NCBI GenBank assembly: GCA_037833965.1 | Contig: AP031355.1 | Span: forward strand, 1,761,501-1,825,500 | From: Marchantia polymorpha subsp. ruderalis | Lineage: Eukaryota; Streptophyta; Marchantiopsida; Marchantiales; Marchantiaceae | Direction of reading: 5' to 3' | DNA length: 64,000 nucleotides | The notes under the pieces: generated by a model | The model's input: the letters and a program-made list of their open reading frames with translations, nothing else | Told to the model about the DNA's origin: nothing | The model's database searches: none | Part shown: one piece after another, positions 18,328 through 30,370 of the stretch | Numbering within the stretch: position 1 is the first letter of the stretch | Layout: each line of letters opens with the position of its first letter | Program-made: the position numbers and the translations under genes

Positions 18328-19550
18328 CATGTGGTACCCCACTTTTGGCAATTTTGAGGAAATTAAAACATTTTTGGAAAACTGTACCCTGGCAACATTG
18401 TAAATAGCCTTCGGTACATCAAAACAGAGTGAATCCGGAAGATCGCGGGGATTCTCGAGGGATCTTATAGAATCTGAGATTTGGGGTGCCGCAGCAAGCA
18501 CAGGCACCACCCTCCCTGCGAGTTCCGCAGTTAGGATCTCTACGGCGCAAGGCGCAAAATCCGCCTTCGGAGGTTGCGTCCGCGGCTGTAGGGAAACCCC
18601 CCGTAATTAGGTAAACCCTCGGGCGCCTTGACCAAGTTAGGGTCTCGTTGGAAAGAGCTCGACGCGCTGATTCTAACGAGCCCAAGAACGCTTGGAACGG
18701 ACGAGGACTTAGGGAGTTATCGCTACTGGAAGAAACGGAGGCGGTCGCCTTCGGCGGAAGGATTTCGCCACCGGCGCGAATTCCGCCTACGCGGAAGGGG
18801 GAATCAAATTTTGTCCTATGCGCGGACGAAGGCGTTCGCCTGAGCACAGGCAAAGTAGGGTTAGGGAAGGCGCGAAGTCCGCCTACGCACAGGCGAACGC
18901 CTGTGCACAGGCGCTTCGGCGTCGGCGGGAAATCCGCCTTGGGCCCTAGAAATGCGCCTTGTGAGGTAGAAAGTGTACGGCGCCTTCCGCGCCAGCGCGG
19001 CGCCACGTACGGCCGCCAGAGTAATCCCATCGGTACGGACCGTGCGGACGGCACGGGTGGATGCGCTCTTGGACGGACGGAGTTGCGGCGGCGGAAGCGC
19101 CGACGGAGAGACAAGGAACGGACAGACTGGACGGAGACGGCTGACCACGGTCAACGCCTTCCGCGCCAGCACAGCGCCGCGGACGGAATTCGCCTGTGCA
19201 CAGGAGGATGTTCAAGTTCCGCACCGGCGGAGGATCCGCCGAGGCTCCTGCCTGCGCACAGGCAGGAGTTGAATTTTTGTCCGATATGCGGACACACGCG
19301 TCAAGGCAGAAGGGGATTGGCCGAGGGGCGGTACGAACAAGTGTACCGCGCAAGGCGGAAAACTCGCCTTCGGCGCTACGCCCCCATGTCCGCAGGGCGA
19401 CACGCTCGCGGAGTTCAAATACGCCAATTCGAGCGTGAGAGTTTAATCGACGACGGCGGAGCGTGAAGCCGCGCGTGAGAGCGAAGACCGTTCCAGCGTA
19501 CAGCCGGCGCGGCCATCAAGTGAGACGTTCTTCACGACCAAGAGCCGACC

Positions 19551-22500
19551 ATGACCTTCGACCGGGCGGCGGAGAGCGTCCCATTCTTGAATTCGCGATT
19601 CCAATCTCTTGTGCGCGCTGCGCGCATCCATCTGCTGGCTGCGGACCATTCTCGACGTCGTCACACAGGAGATTTCTTGCTGATTGAGGGAGAAGTGAGT
19701 ACGCGTGATTTGGAATTGAGAGCGATTAGAGTTTGCCGAGAGAGAAAGAAACGCGGACAGTGCGGAAGTAGAATGAGCGGGCGAGCGAACCCCAGGAACG
19801 CAATGGCGAGACCGAGCAGATTGCGGATGGTGCCACTTCGCCTGCCGCAGAACGGGCTGCGCGCTTTCGAAGAGCGCTTGATAGCAAGAAAGCTCGATTT
19901 CTTGCTATGGGGATGGAATTACATCTGCGCGAATATGGTGCGCGAGTGGCTAGAGCCACAGGGACCACCCTCGCGCGGATTGCGTCCGCATGTTGACCGG
20001 TGGACAGTCCAAGATTGGGCGCAGGCGTTGGGAAGATGTGCTGGCATGCCAGGGCATCTCCTTTTCGACAGTGAGAGCATCAAGGTGACCAAGCAAGAAG
20101 AGGCGCAATTTGTGGAGCTGTTCAAGACCGGGAGGTCTACCAAGAATGGGTACAGGACCCGTGATTACAAGGATCGATTTCGCCGGACTTTGTCCGCGGC
20201 GCTGATGCAATTACTGCAGCCGCACCGCGCCTGCTACATCACATTGTGGCAGGTCTCTTTTGTGGAGTGCGTCATCGAGGGAACTCCAATTCACTGGGCG
20301 AGCATCCTGCACAGGGTGATGCGACAGCACGCGTTTGAGGAGAAGGGGGGAACTCTAAACCATCTTTCTCCTTTCCTCATCAATTTTTATCGACAGCGAA
20401 ATTGTTTGACAGCGGCGGAGCTTGAACATTTTCCGCCATTGTCCATCGACCATCCCGGGAAGTATGTGCGGGAGAACGAGGTCGACACTGACGCAGAGGA
20501 GTCCCCGACTTCTACCCCATCAAGACGGAGAGACGAAGGGAGACACACCCCTGCAGCGCGAGTGCCGCGGAAGCGGCGATGGAGGGAAGAGTCCGAAGAG
20601 GAGCAGCATCAAGAACTCTCTGCTCCCATTCGACCGCGGCCGCTGTGCGAGCCATACAGCCGGCCGAAGCAGAAGGCACGCAGACTGGTGTTGCCAGCTG
20701 ACAGTGCAGACACGGCGACGATTGCGACGGAGATAGGAAGTGCGTCGCCGGAGAGGCGAGAGGAAGCGCGGACGACCGCAGGAGCGACGGGCCACGCTGC
20801 AACCTCGTCGGGAGAGAGGCCGCCTACGGGCCAAGGGCCTCCGGAGTTACCACGTGCGATGCGGACAGAGGTTCCGTTTGCGCACAGGCGAACCTCCGCG
20901 GACGGACGAGCCTCCGCGGACCGGCGAACACAAGTGGACGTGGATCTACGCTTACGCGTGGGAAGGAGCAGTCCGCCTGTGCACAGGCGCTCGCCTGTGC
21001 ACAGGTCACCTGTGCACAGAACACCTCCGCACGTGCCGCCTGTGCACAGGCAAGAATCACCCCCGTTCCAACGTAGGAAGGGGAAGGAGCCGGCGGAAGA
21101 ACCGCCTACGAGACACCGGCCCTCGGGGCCAGACCCTCCGGCGCACCACGCGCCGCAATTCGCGCCTTCGGCGCCAGGGCCTTCGAGCCGAGGGTATACG
21201 AGCAGAGAGCGTGCGGAGGCCGCACCATCGGCGGGAAGTCCGCCGATAGATGCGCCTTCGGCGGTAGGGCCTATAGGCCGAGGAACATCGGGCGTGCGGC
21301 CCCCGGCCATGTCGCCTTCGGCGATAGATGTCCGCGGCGCTACGCCTGCGGCGGACAAGGCGCCGGCAAATGCGCCTGCGCACGGGCCGGGCACAGCCCC
21401 CACGGACCGATCGAGGGAGCAGCAGACGGAAGAGCGGAGTGACTGTCCGCGGGACGACATCTCGATGCGCGATGCGCACTCCAACCCCGCGCAGCCACCC
21501 TCCGCTCGATCGCCTTCGGCGACGGACGACGGCGACAGAGAGAATGCGGGAGGCAATCAACAAGTAAGCGACGGGGATGCCGCGCGGGTACATTCGCCTT
21601 CCGCCTTAGACATTTTGGCGACGAGCAGTGAGGCCGCAGCCGTGCCTTCGCAGGCAGCACACGTCGAGGACGTGCAGCCCCACTCGGGGCAGTCGCCGAC
21701 GCATTCAATGGCGACTGAAATTCTCCACTCGGATGATGACGACGGAGGCTCCACGGAAGAAATGTCAGGAGCAGAAGACACCGAGGAGGAGGAGGAGGAA
21801 ATTGTTGGAGCGCCGGCGGCGGCGCTCTCTGAGCAGGTGATTCCGTTGCTGCGGTACTTGGATCGCAAGGTCGATAAATACGCCGACCCACTCCAGCCGG
21901 GATCTTACATCGAGTTAGTGCGCAGGAGGACTCGCACTAAAGTCCACACCAGCAAGCTATTAGCTAGAGTGGACCAGGAGTTGAGAGACTTGAAGGAGAA
22001 GCATGAGTGCTTGTGGGGTCAGTACAAGCTTAATCAGAAATTCTACAAGCACTCCGAGAAGATGAAGGATGAGAAACTGGGCGAGCTCACCAAGGAGCAG
22101 GTGAAGGTCAAGGAAGCACTCGATTCTGAGCAGGCCCAGAATCGGATTTTGTCAGAGGAGCTCGTGCGACAGACGCGGTTGTTGGAACAATGTCAGCTCG
22201 CACGGCAGGCGGATGAAGAGTTAATCCGCAGGTTACAGTCAGAGTGTGGCGAATTGAGGGCGCAACGTGCTGAAACCGAATCGCAATTAGTGACGATTGA
22301 AGAGGATCGCAGGAAGGAGGCGGATCGCACGAAGGTGGAGACGGCGAGGCGAGTCGCCCACTGTCTCAAGGGCTACGCCCACTGGGAAGTGAAGGCGCAG
22401 GAGAAACTCACACTGCGTGAGTTTGAATTGCGCGCAGCCGGGTTGTTGTCAGGCGACAGTAGGAGTCGGCGGAAGGTAGCGAAGAAGCTCGAGGCCTTTC

Positions 22501-22688
22501 TGTCGAAGGCACAGGATACCATGTCCGCCCTCGAGGGGGAGGTGTCCGCGGCGTTGCAGCGGTTGGGACTGCGCAGTCGAGCGGAAGAGTGGCAGGGTAG
22601 AGAGTTAGTGCGCGGCAGTCGGCCGCGTAGGAGACGTAGTACAGGTTCCGCGGAGTGTAGTGTAGCGTGGTTCCGTGCAGGCGTGTAG
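19551..22688 (+). CDS. U3 ORF, 1,045-aa protein encoded inside the 3' LTR of A3
   Basis: Second copy of the protein at 8364-11516, five residues shorter because the PVHR array has one repeat fewer, with one further residue difference. In the genomic transcript this is the copy that would be present, downstream of pol, so it occupies the place where envelope-like or other third genes sit in other gypsy elements. How it would be translated (subgenomic or spliced RNA, or an internal promoter in U3) cannot be read from the sequence. Function unknown; architecture as in the 5' copy. Confidence 0.85.
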   Translation: MTFDRAAESVPFLNSRFQSLVRAARIHLLAADHSRRRHTGDFLLIEGEVSTRDLELRAIRVCRERKKRGQCGSRMSGRANPRNAMARPSRLRMVPLRLPQNGLRAFEERLIARKLDFLLWGWNYICANMVREWLEPQGPPSRGLRPHVDRWTVQDWAQALGRCAGMPGHLLFDSESIKVTKQEEAQFVELFKTGRSTKNGYRTRDYKDRFRRTLSAALMQLLQPHRACYITLWQVSFVECVIEGTPIHWASILHRVMRQHAFEEKGGTLNHLSPFLINFYRQRNCLTAAELEHFPPLSIDHPGKYVRENEVDTDAEESPTSTPSRRRDEGRHTPAARVPRKRRWREESEEEQHQELSAPIRPRPLCEPYSRPKQKARRLVLPADSADTATIATEIGSASPERREEARTTAGATGHAATSSGERPPTGQGPPELPRAMRTEVPFAHRRTSADGRASADRRTQVDVDLRLRVGRSSPPVHRRSPVHRSPVHRTPPHVPPVHRQESPPFQRRKGKEPAEEPPTRHRPSGPDPPAHHAPQFAPSAPGPSSRGYTSRERAEAAPSAGSPPIDAPSAVGPIGRGTSGVRPPAMSPSAIDVRGATPAADKAPANAPAHGPGTAPTDRSREQQTEERSDCPRDDISMRDAHSNPAQPPSARSPSATDDGDRENAGGNQQVSDGDAARVHSPSALDILATSSEAAAVPSQAAHVEDVQPHSGQSPTHSMATEILHSDDDDGGSTEEMSGAEDTEEEEEEIVGAPAAALSEQVIPLLRYLDRKVDKYADPLQPGSYIELVRRRTRTKVHTSKLLARVDQELRDLKEKHECLWGQYKLNQKFYKHSEKMKDEKLGELTKEQVKVKEALDSEQAQNRILSEELVRQTRLLEQCQLARQADEELIRRLQSECGELRAQRAETESQLVTIEEDRRKEADRTKVETARRVAHCLKGYAHWEVKAQEKLTLREFELRAAGLLSGDSRSRRKVAKKLEAFLSKAQDTMSALEGEVSAALQRLGLRSRAEEWQGRELVRGSRPRRRRSTGSAECSVAWFRAGV
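20975..21051 (+). repeat. Palindrome array in U3 ORF, 3' LTR (4 units)
   Basis: Counterpart of 9788-9879 with four instead of five copies of the GCCTGTGCACAGGC-type unit. Confidence 0.9.
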
Positions 22689-22723
22689 CGTAGTGCAGTG
22701 CAGTGTTAGTTAGGATTTAGAGG

Positions 22724-22732
22724 TATAAAATA
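22724..22732 (+). promoter_or_regulatory. TATA box of the A3 3' LTR
   Basis: TATAAAATA, as at 11552-11560. If active, it would drive transcription out of the element into A2 sequence. Confidence 0.75.
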
Positions 22733-23705
22733 GTTCCAGGCGTTTTGCCTGGGGTTCTTTCCCAAACTCAGAAGTATAGATCAGGAACCCATTTCCTTTG
22801 CGTGTTTGTGTCCTTGAGTTCTGTCACCACGCAGGAGGAGTTACAACTTAGCGTTCCGCATTTTGTAGCTGAAGGCCTTCGGCCGAATGTTCAGAGCTAG
22901 TACCTTGGTTAGAGACTTGAGTAGTTCGGATCTGCACCTGCGGGTGACTGCCGATGCTCAGAGCCAGTGACTAGTTAGATACTTGAACAGTTTCGCCCCT
23001 ACACCTTCGAGTGTTTCTTTCTGATTGTACTTCCTTGGGATTTTTCCCCTGAATGCCAAAGTGAAGTTTTGCTACTTCGTGTAAGCCTTGGTTGTAAATT
23101 CAGGTTACGCTGCAGCAGGTGCCTTGAGGGTAACCCCTGTAGTATTTCTGGGAATGACAAGTGCCTGAGAATTCAAACTCTTCAATAGACTGTTGTTGTG
23201 TTACTGGAATGTTTCACCGTGAGTCCTTCAGTGCGGACCTGTGTTCTCTGCGCGTTTTGTGAGTTGAGAGTGTTGTTCACCGCGTAGGAGTGACTTCGAT
23301 CCGAAGTAGGCAGTCCAAACCGGGTTTCCTACACTAGCAGCAAGCTAGTGGAAGTGTTGTAAAAGCCGGAGTTGGAAGTCACTGCCCGCAGCTTTGCCGA
23401 GTGTGCTCGCGAGAGACTTTCCCCCTGAAATCTTGAAGTAGAGGTCCTAACGGATCTCTGGGTTGTGTTCTGTAGTTTTAGGTGTGTGTGTGTGTGTGTG
23501 TGTGTGTTACGCTGCACTGTGCGACCTCCGAGTGCGCTCCGAGTGGACACTTGCAGTATTTCTGGGAGTGACAGTTGCCTGAGAATTCAAACTCCTCAAT
23601 AGTCTGTTAAAACGTGACACTTTGTACCCTGTGTGTTCCTCTGTCCCTGTGGGTTCGACCTTTCTACCACTATATTGCAGTTTTAGCCTTTAGTGGGTTA
23701 TTACA

Positions 23706-23710
23706 GCTTG
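23706..23710 (+). repeat. A3 target-site duplication, right (GCTTG)
   Basis: Matches 7138-7142 exactly. Confidence 0.93.
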
Positions 23711-24842
23711 CACGACAGGCGGATGAGGATTTGATCCGCAGGCTGCAGTCGGAGTGCGGGGAATTGAGAGCTCAGCGTGCGGAGGCCGAATCGCAGTTGG
23801 TAGTAATTGAAGATGATCGCAGGCGAGAGGCAGATTGCACGAAGGAGGAGATGGCGAGGCGAGTCGCCCACTGTCTCAAGGGCTACGCCCACTGGGAAGT
23901 GGCGGCGCAGGAGAAACTCACACTGCGTGAGTTGGAGCTTCGTGCAGCCGGGACAGTAGGAGTCGGCGGAAGGTGGCAAAGAAGTTAGACTCTTTTCTGT
24001 CCAAGGCGCGGGATACCATGTCCACCCTCGAGGTGGAGGTGTCCGCGGCGTTGCAGCGGTTGGGACTGCGCAGTCGAGCGGAAGACTGGCAGGGTAGAGA
24101 GTTAGTGCGCGGCAGTCCGTCGCGCAGGAGACGTAGCACAGGTTCTGCGGAGTGTAGTGTAGCGTGGTTCCGTGCCGGCGTGTAGCGTAGTGCAGTGTAG
24201 TGCTAGTTAGGACTTAGAAGGTATAAAGTAGTTCAAGGCGTCTTGCCTTGGGATCTTTCCCAACATCAGAAGTGCAGATCAGGAACTCATTTTCTCTGCG
24301 TGTTTGTGTCCTTAGTTCTGTAACCACGCACGAGGAGCTACACCTTAGCGTTCCGCATTGTGTAGCTGAAGGCCTTCGGCCGAATGTTCAGAGCTAGTAC
24401 ATTGGTTAGAGACTTGAGTAGTTCGGATCTACACCTGCGGGTGATTGCCGATGCTTAGAGCCAGTGACTAGTTAGATACTTGAATAGTTTCGCCCCTACA
24501 CTTTCGAGTGATTGTTCCTGATTGTACTCCTTCGGGATTTTTCCCCTGAATGCCAAAGTGAAGTTTTGCTACTTCGTGTAAGCCTTGGTTGTAAATTCAG
24601 GTTACGCTGCAGCAGGTGCCTTGTGCCTTGCAGCAGGTGCCTTGTTACGCTGCACTGTGCGACCTCCGAGTGCGCTCCGAGTGGACACTTGCAGTATTTC
24701 TGGGAGTGACAGTCGCTTGAGAATTCAAACTCCTCAATAGTCTGTTAAACGTGACACTTTGTACCTTGTGTGTTCCTCTGTCCCTGTGGGTTCGACCTTT
24801 CTACCACTATATTGCAGTTTTAGCCTTTAGTGGGTTATTACA
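23706..24842 (+). repeat. A2: LTR piece, right half
   Basis: Continues the interrupted A2 LTR: coiled-coil end of a U3 ORF relic (to about 24185), TATA variant TATAAAGTA at 24222-24230, dyad CAAGGC/GCCTTG at 24234-24250, a shortened R/U5, and the LTR end TTATTACA at 24842. It is a fossil. The next six bases, CGACCG, are identical to those after the A1 LTR end at 6527-6532. Confidence 0.85.
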
Positions 24843-24848
24843 CGACCG

Positions 24849-27465
24849 CTGCTAAGCATTCCCGACACCGCCGCGCAGAGGATTACTTGGTGATTGAGAG
24901 AGAAGTGAGTGCGCGTGATTTGGAATTGAGTGAGATTAGAGTTTGCCGAGGAAGCAAGGAGCTCGAGCGGAACAGAAGGAGAATTAGCGAACAGGCGAAT
25001 TCCAAGAACGCAATGTCGAGACTGGGCCGATTGCGGATGCTGCCGCTCCGACTGCCACAGAACGGGCTTCGCGCTTACGAGGAGCGACTGATAGCAAGAA
25101 AGCTCGATATCTTGCTATGGGGATGGAACTACATCTGTGTGGATATGGTGCGCGAGTGGCTAGAACCACAAGGACTACCTACGCGCGGATTGCGGCCGCA
25201 TGTCGATCGGTGGACGGTCCAAGATTGGGCGCAGGCATTGGGGAGGTGTGCCGGCATCCCAGGGCACCTCCTCTTTGATAGTGAGAGCGTCAAGGTGTCT
25301 AAGCAGGACGAGGCGCAATTTGTGGAGCTGTTCAAGCGGGAAAGGTCTACCAAGAACGGGTACAAGACCCGCGATTACAAGGATCGCTTCCGCCGAACTG
25401 TGGCTACGGCGCTGCTGCAATTACTGTAGCCACACCGCGCCTGCTACATCACATTGTGGCAGGTCTCTTTTGTGGAGTGCATCATCGAGGGAGCTCCAAT
25501 TCACTGGGCGAGCATCCTGCACAGAGTGATGCGACAGCACGCTTTTGAGGAGAAGGGAGGAACTCTTAATCATCTCTCTTCTTTCCTCATCAATTTTTAT
25601 CGGCAGCGAAATTGTTTGACTGCGGCGGAGCTTGCTCGTTTTCCGCCGTTGTCCGTCGACCATCCCGGGAGGTATGTGCGGGAGAACGAGGTCGACACTG
25701 ATGCAGAGGAGTCGCAGACTTCTACTCCGCCAAGGCGGAGGGACGAAGGAAGAAACACTCCCGCAGCAAGAGTGCCGCGGAAGCGGCGATGGAGAGAGGA
25801 GTTCGAAGAGGAGCAGCATCAAGAACCCACTGCTCCCATTCGGCAGCGGCCGATGCACGAAGTGTGCAACCGGCCGAAGCAAAAGGCGCGCAGGCTTGTG
25901 TTACCAGCCAGCAGCGCGGACACGGCGACGATTGCCACGGAGAAAGGAAGTGCGTCGCCGGAGAAGAACGAGGGAGCGCGGACGTCTGCAGGAGCAACGG
26001 ACCACGCTGCACCTTCGACGGACGAGAGGCCGCCTACGGGCCAAGGGCCTCCGGAGTTACCACGTGCGTTGCGGACGGGTGTCCCGCCTACGCACAGGCG
26101 AGCCTCAATGGAAAGGCGACCACAAGCGGACGTGGACCTACGCCTACACGTAGGAAGAAGCAGTCCGCCTGTGCACAGGCGTTCGCCTGTGCTCATACCG
26201 CCTGCGCACAGGCAGGATTCACCCCCGTTCCAACGTAGGAAGGGGAAGGAGCCGGCGGAAGATCCGCCGGCTCTTGTCCGGGATACCATGTCCACCCTCG
26301 AGGTGGAGGTGTCCGCGGCGTTGCAGCGGTTAGGACTGCGCAGTCGAGCGGAAGACTGGCAGGGTAGGGAGCTAGTGCGCGGCAGTCCGTCGCGCAGGAG
26401 ACGTAGCACAGGTTCTGCGGAGTGTAGTGTAGCGTGGTTCCGTGCCGACGCATAGTGTAGTGCAGTGTAGTGTTAGTTAGGACTTAGAAGGTATAAAATA
26501 GTTCAAGGCGTCTTGCCTTGGGTTCTTTCCCAAATTCAGAAGTGCAGATCAGGAACTCATCTTCTCTGCGTGTTCGTGTCCTTAGTTCTGTCACCACGCA
26601 AGAGGAGCTACAACTTGGCGTTCCGCATTTTGTAGCTGGAGGCCTCCGGCCGAATGTTCAGAGCTAGTACATTGATTAGAGACTTGAGTAGTTCGGGTCT
26701 ACACCTGCGGGTGAATGCCGATGCTCAGAGCCAGTGACTAGTTAGATACTTGAATAGTTTCTCCCCTACACCTTCGAGTGTTTGTTCCTGATTATACTCC
26801 TTCGGGATTTTTCCCCTGAATGCCAAAGTGAAGTTTTGTTACTTCGTGTAAGCCTTGGTTGTAAATTCAGGTTACGCTGCAGCAGGTGCCTTTGGGGTAA
26901 CCCCTGTAGTATTTCTGGGAATGACAAGTGCCTAAGAATTCAAACTCTTCAATAGACTGTTATTGTGTTACTGGAATGTTTCTCAGTGAGTCCTTCAGTG
27001 CCGACCTGTGTTCTCTGCGCGTTTTGTGAGTTGAGAGTGTTGTTCACCGCGTATGAGTGACTTCGATCCGAAGTAGGCAGTCCAAACCGGGTTTCCTACA
27101 CTAGCAGCAAGCTAGTGGAAGTGTTGTAAAAGCCGGAGTTGGAAGTCACTACCCGCAGCTTCGCTGAGTGTGCTCGTGAGAGACTTTCCCCCCTGAAATC
27201 TTGAGTAGAGGTCCTAACGAATCTCTGGGTTGTGTTTCTGTAGTTTCAGGTGTGTGTGTGTGTGTGTTACGCTGCACTGTGCGACCTCCGAGTGCGCTCC
27301 GAGTGGACACTTGCAGTATTTCTGGGAGTGACAGTCGCCTGAGAATTCAAACTCCTCAATAGTCTGTTAAACGTGACACTTTGTACCCTGTGTGTTCCTT
27401 TGTCCCTGTGGGTTTGACCTTTTCTACCACTATATTGCAGTTTTAGCCTTTAGTGGGTTATTACA
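24849..27465 (+). repeat. A4: 5' LTR, incomplete
   Basis: Starts inside the U3 ORF relic (coding part to about 26455), then TATA (TATAAAATA near 26492), dyad, R/U5 repeats, (GT)n and the end TTATTACA at 27465. It is directly followed by the spacer and primer site, which identifies it as the 5' LTR. Confidence 0.88.
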
Positions 27466-27487
27466 TAAGAAGCCGACAACTTCTTTT

Positions 27488-27505
27488 TGGCGCCGCTGCC
27501 GGGGA
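27488..27505 (+). other. A4: primer-binding site, tRNA-Asp-like
   Basis: TGGCGCCGCTGCCGGGGA, identical to A3, 22 bases after the LTR end with the same AAGAAG/CTTCTT spacer hairpin. Confidence 0.82.
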
Positions 27506-27551
27506 CAGTTGCGTTAACACCGGGGTTTTTACGAGCAGCCATGCTCGGTGA

Positions 27552-30370
27552 ATGTCGACTGGAGCTAGTGGGAGCAACCTAAGTGCGAGAGCTGCCCGCA
27601 AGTTCCGACGAGATTCAGAGAAGGCCGTGGAAGAGACACGGCGTCAAAACAAGAAAACACCAAAAAGAGTACCTAAGCCTAGTTCGGCCGACATCCTTGG
27701 GGAAACTACCCCCAGTGACTCGGAACCAAACCTGGTGCTTACAGTTCTACTAGATATTCCTTGCACGAACCCCCCTCGTGATTTAGAACCGACCGCCCGA
27801 GAAACGTCGACAGACGCGCCGATGGCTGACGGACAAGCCAATGCGCGGCTACCTCAGCCGATTACTAAGCATTCCTATCCAAAGTATAAAGGGAGTGGGG
27901 ATGATGACGATGCAGATTCCTACATCAAGTTGTTCGAATCAGTGTCCATTGCTAATCGCGAGATCCACGACGAGGACCGACTACGGATCTTTCCAAGTCT
28001 TCTACGGAAGAAGGCACGAAGTTGGTACAATCACGAGAGCATCGATCCGAATGGGTTGACAACATGGGCTCAGCTGAAGGAGAAGTTCCTTCGACGCCTC
28101 CGCGAGCTCGGCTACGACAGTCGGGTATTGACTAAGTTGCGTAACTTGCAGCGAGAGAAGAAGGAGAGTCTGCGTGACTACACCGAGAGATTTCTGGACC
28201 TCCTTGACAGAATACCAAAAACGGGACCGGGGTCCCCCTTCTCGGTACAGCAAGCTGTGGATTGGTATGTGACCGGCTCAACTCGGGAGATGGAGACTTT
28301 TTGCCAACGCAGTAAGTGTGATACTATCGAGGATGTGATTGCATCGGCCGAAGCCTTCAAAACTTCCACTCTCAACCGAAGAGGGAGAGAGAGACGGGAG
28401 TCAAAGGAGCGAAAACCGAAGGGAGGGCGAAGACGACGCAGAGGTGCAACCCCGTCATCGGAAGAACCGTCCTCGGACGAGAACCGTTCCTCATCCGAAG
28501 AAGAGGAAACCTCCTCGTCGGAGGAAGAGAAGAAGAGAAAGAAGCATGGGGCAGCGAAGAAGAAGGGCCCCCGACGAGCGACTATGGACAGAGCGCCGGG
28601 AGACATAGCATCGAAGATGGAGACCCTTGTGAAGGACTTCGCCGACCTCAAAGTTCAAGTGGTAGGCGGCCAGGTTCGACAAAAATCACCCGGGAGAGTG
28701 CGGGCGAACTTGTGGTGCACTACGTGCGGAGCGGTGGGACATGCGAACACCGAGTGTCTTACCAACCGTCCGTCATATCCAGTCAACGCAGTGGAGTGGG
28801 CACAACCGTACTATGGGGAAAACCCCCAGTACTATGGAGAGGCGAGTGAAGAGACAGCCTACGCCGTCTAGTCGGTCCCCGCCCCTACTGCAGTTACGCA
28901 AGTGCATATCCCCCGGTATCATCCGGTAGATCGGGCCACTACGGTACCCGTGAGGCGAAGGGCACCTCCAGGGACGTTTGACCCACCGCCACTGCGAGCT
29001 TGTAATAATTGTGGGGAAGTTGGACACTTCTCACCTCAGTGCCCCCAGCCCAAAAGGCAAACCGGGTATGTCCCGACATGTAGTAACTGCAAGAAGTCCG
29101 GGCATACTGCGCCAGAGTGTGATCAGCCACCAGTTTCTCGGCCAACGGTACGATTTGTGACCACCCCTGCCAAGGAGGACGTCCAAGTTAACCAGGTTGA
29201 AGTAGGCTCGGACAGAAATGACGAAGACGAAGAATGGCCGGCGGAAGAAGTTATGTGCGCGCGAGTCGAAACTCGTAGTTCCAAGAAATCGAAGGAACAA
29301 GAGCGCGACACTCGCAAGCACGAACGGAGAACTGACGACCGGACGGAAAAAGGGAAAGAGAAGGCATCCAGCAAGTCCGACTTGCGACCTGCACGAAAGC
29401 CTTCGGTTACGCGAGAAACACCAGCAGTGCGCACACATACATCTGTCGAAGATGAGCAAGTACGCTTGCTGAAACGTGACTATGCCCCGGATATCAGAGA
29501 GGAGGTAACGAACTTGTTGAAGGAAGCGACCCGCAACCAAAAAGTACCACAGCGGGAAGACTTGTCACCCTCCTTTGGTGTGAAGATGGCAACAACTTTG
29601 GAACCTCGCAGGGCGTCGTCTCCAACCCGACGCGTCCACTATGACTTAGTCGAAGATCTCGGGAATCGGCAAGTGAACATCACGTTCAACTAGCTTCTTG
29701 AGGACAACAAGACGTATCGGAGGATGTTGATGCTTTCGTTACGACGCCCGCGGAAGCCGCGCACATCCAAAGCCCCTCAGGTGTACCAAGTGGCCAGCGA
29801 AGACCAAGGACCCCCAGAGATCGATGTGGAAATAGCAGGGTGTTGTGTACGCAAGGTACCAGTAGACTCTGGATCAGGAGTCAACATAATGACGGAGGAC
29901 ACTGCAAGAGCCTTGGGGTTCAGTGAATACAAACCTTCGAGCCGTGTGTTGAGGTTAGCGGATCAGACGCGGAGAATGCCTGTAGGTATGCTACGCAATG
30001 TCAAACAATCATCGGTGGTGCAGACTTTCGGTTGACTTATATCATCCTTCAACCGATGCTGAAGCAAGGCTATGACGTCCTGCTCGGGCGACCGTGGCTG
30101 TATGGCGCACAAGTACAATGTGACTGGCGTAGGCATCGCCTTAAGTTTCCCCATCCTACGGAGCCGACCAAGACCATCACGGTGCCCTGGAGCAAGGTCA
30201 GACATGAAGGAGAGACCCCATCAACAAGTGCGGGTTACACATCGGGGGTAGACAGTGATTCGGCCGCACGATCAGATTCCAGTGACACTGAATCCGATTA
30301 TTTTGTGGGATTCGTTGCCTGTTGTTCTGTGGAAGAAGAGCCGGACGCTATTCAGCCGGAGGACGAATAG
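27552..30370 (+). pseudogene. A4: gag-protease relic
   Basis: Same organisation as the A3 gag-protease: Gag core, Ser/Glu/Lys-rich stretch, three CCHC knuckles and the aspartic protease block DSGSGVNIM. It is very similar to A3 but a fossil with about three breaks. The TAG CAA TTA context at its end is the same as in A3, and the upstream ORF at 27541 is present. Confidence 0.9.

Larger units (their letters stand above)
7143..23705 (+). mobile_element. A3: whole, very young family A Ty3/gypsy element
   Basis: A 16.56-kb element that looks whole: two LTRs (5,391 and 5,376 bp), target duplication GCTTG, tRNA-Asp-like primer site, long gag-protease and RT-RNaseH-integrase frames, and a polypurine tract. 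Reading the LTRs side by side I found one substitution and one 15-bp repeat-number difference, so insertion was very recent; with an assumed plant rate near 1e-8 per site per year this would be of the order of ten thousand years. Each LTR carries a roughly 1,050-codon ORF in U3. Lack of a chromodomain, the RWVLLLQEF block in RNase H and the tRNA-Asp primer site resemble the Athila/Tat side of Ty3/gypsy; exact lineage (for example TatI-III, Phygy or Selgy) would need a phylogeny. Confidence 0.95.
18330..23705 (+). repeat. A3: 3' LTR (5,376 bp)
   Basis: Same sequence as the 5' LTR except for one 15-bp palindrome unit fewer and, as far as I could see by eye, one substitution (T at 9677 against C at 20864). 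It contains its own TATA (22724-22732), dyad (22736-22752) and (GT)n (23482-23507), and ends TTATTACA followed by the GCTTG duplication. Confidence 0.95.

Noticed and set aside
18293-18329. Envelope gene between pol and 3' LTR of A3
   Set aside because: Only 37 bases lie there, including the polypurine tract. The U3 ORF product shows no signal peptide or membrane span, so it should not be called an envelope protein.
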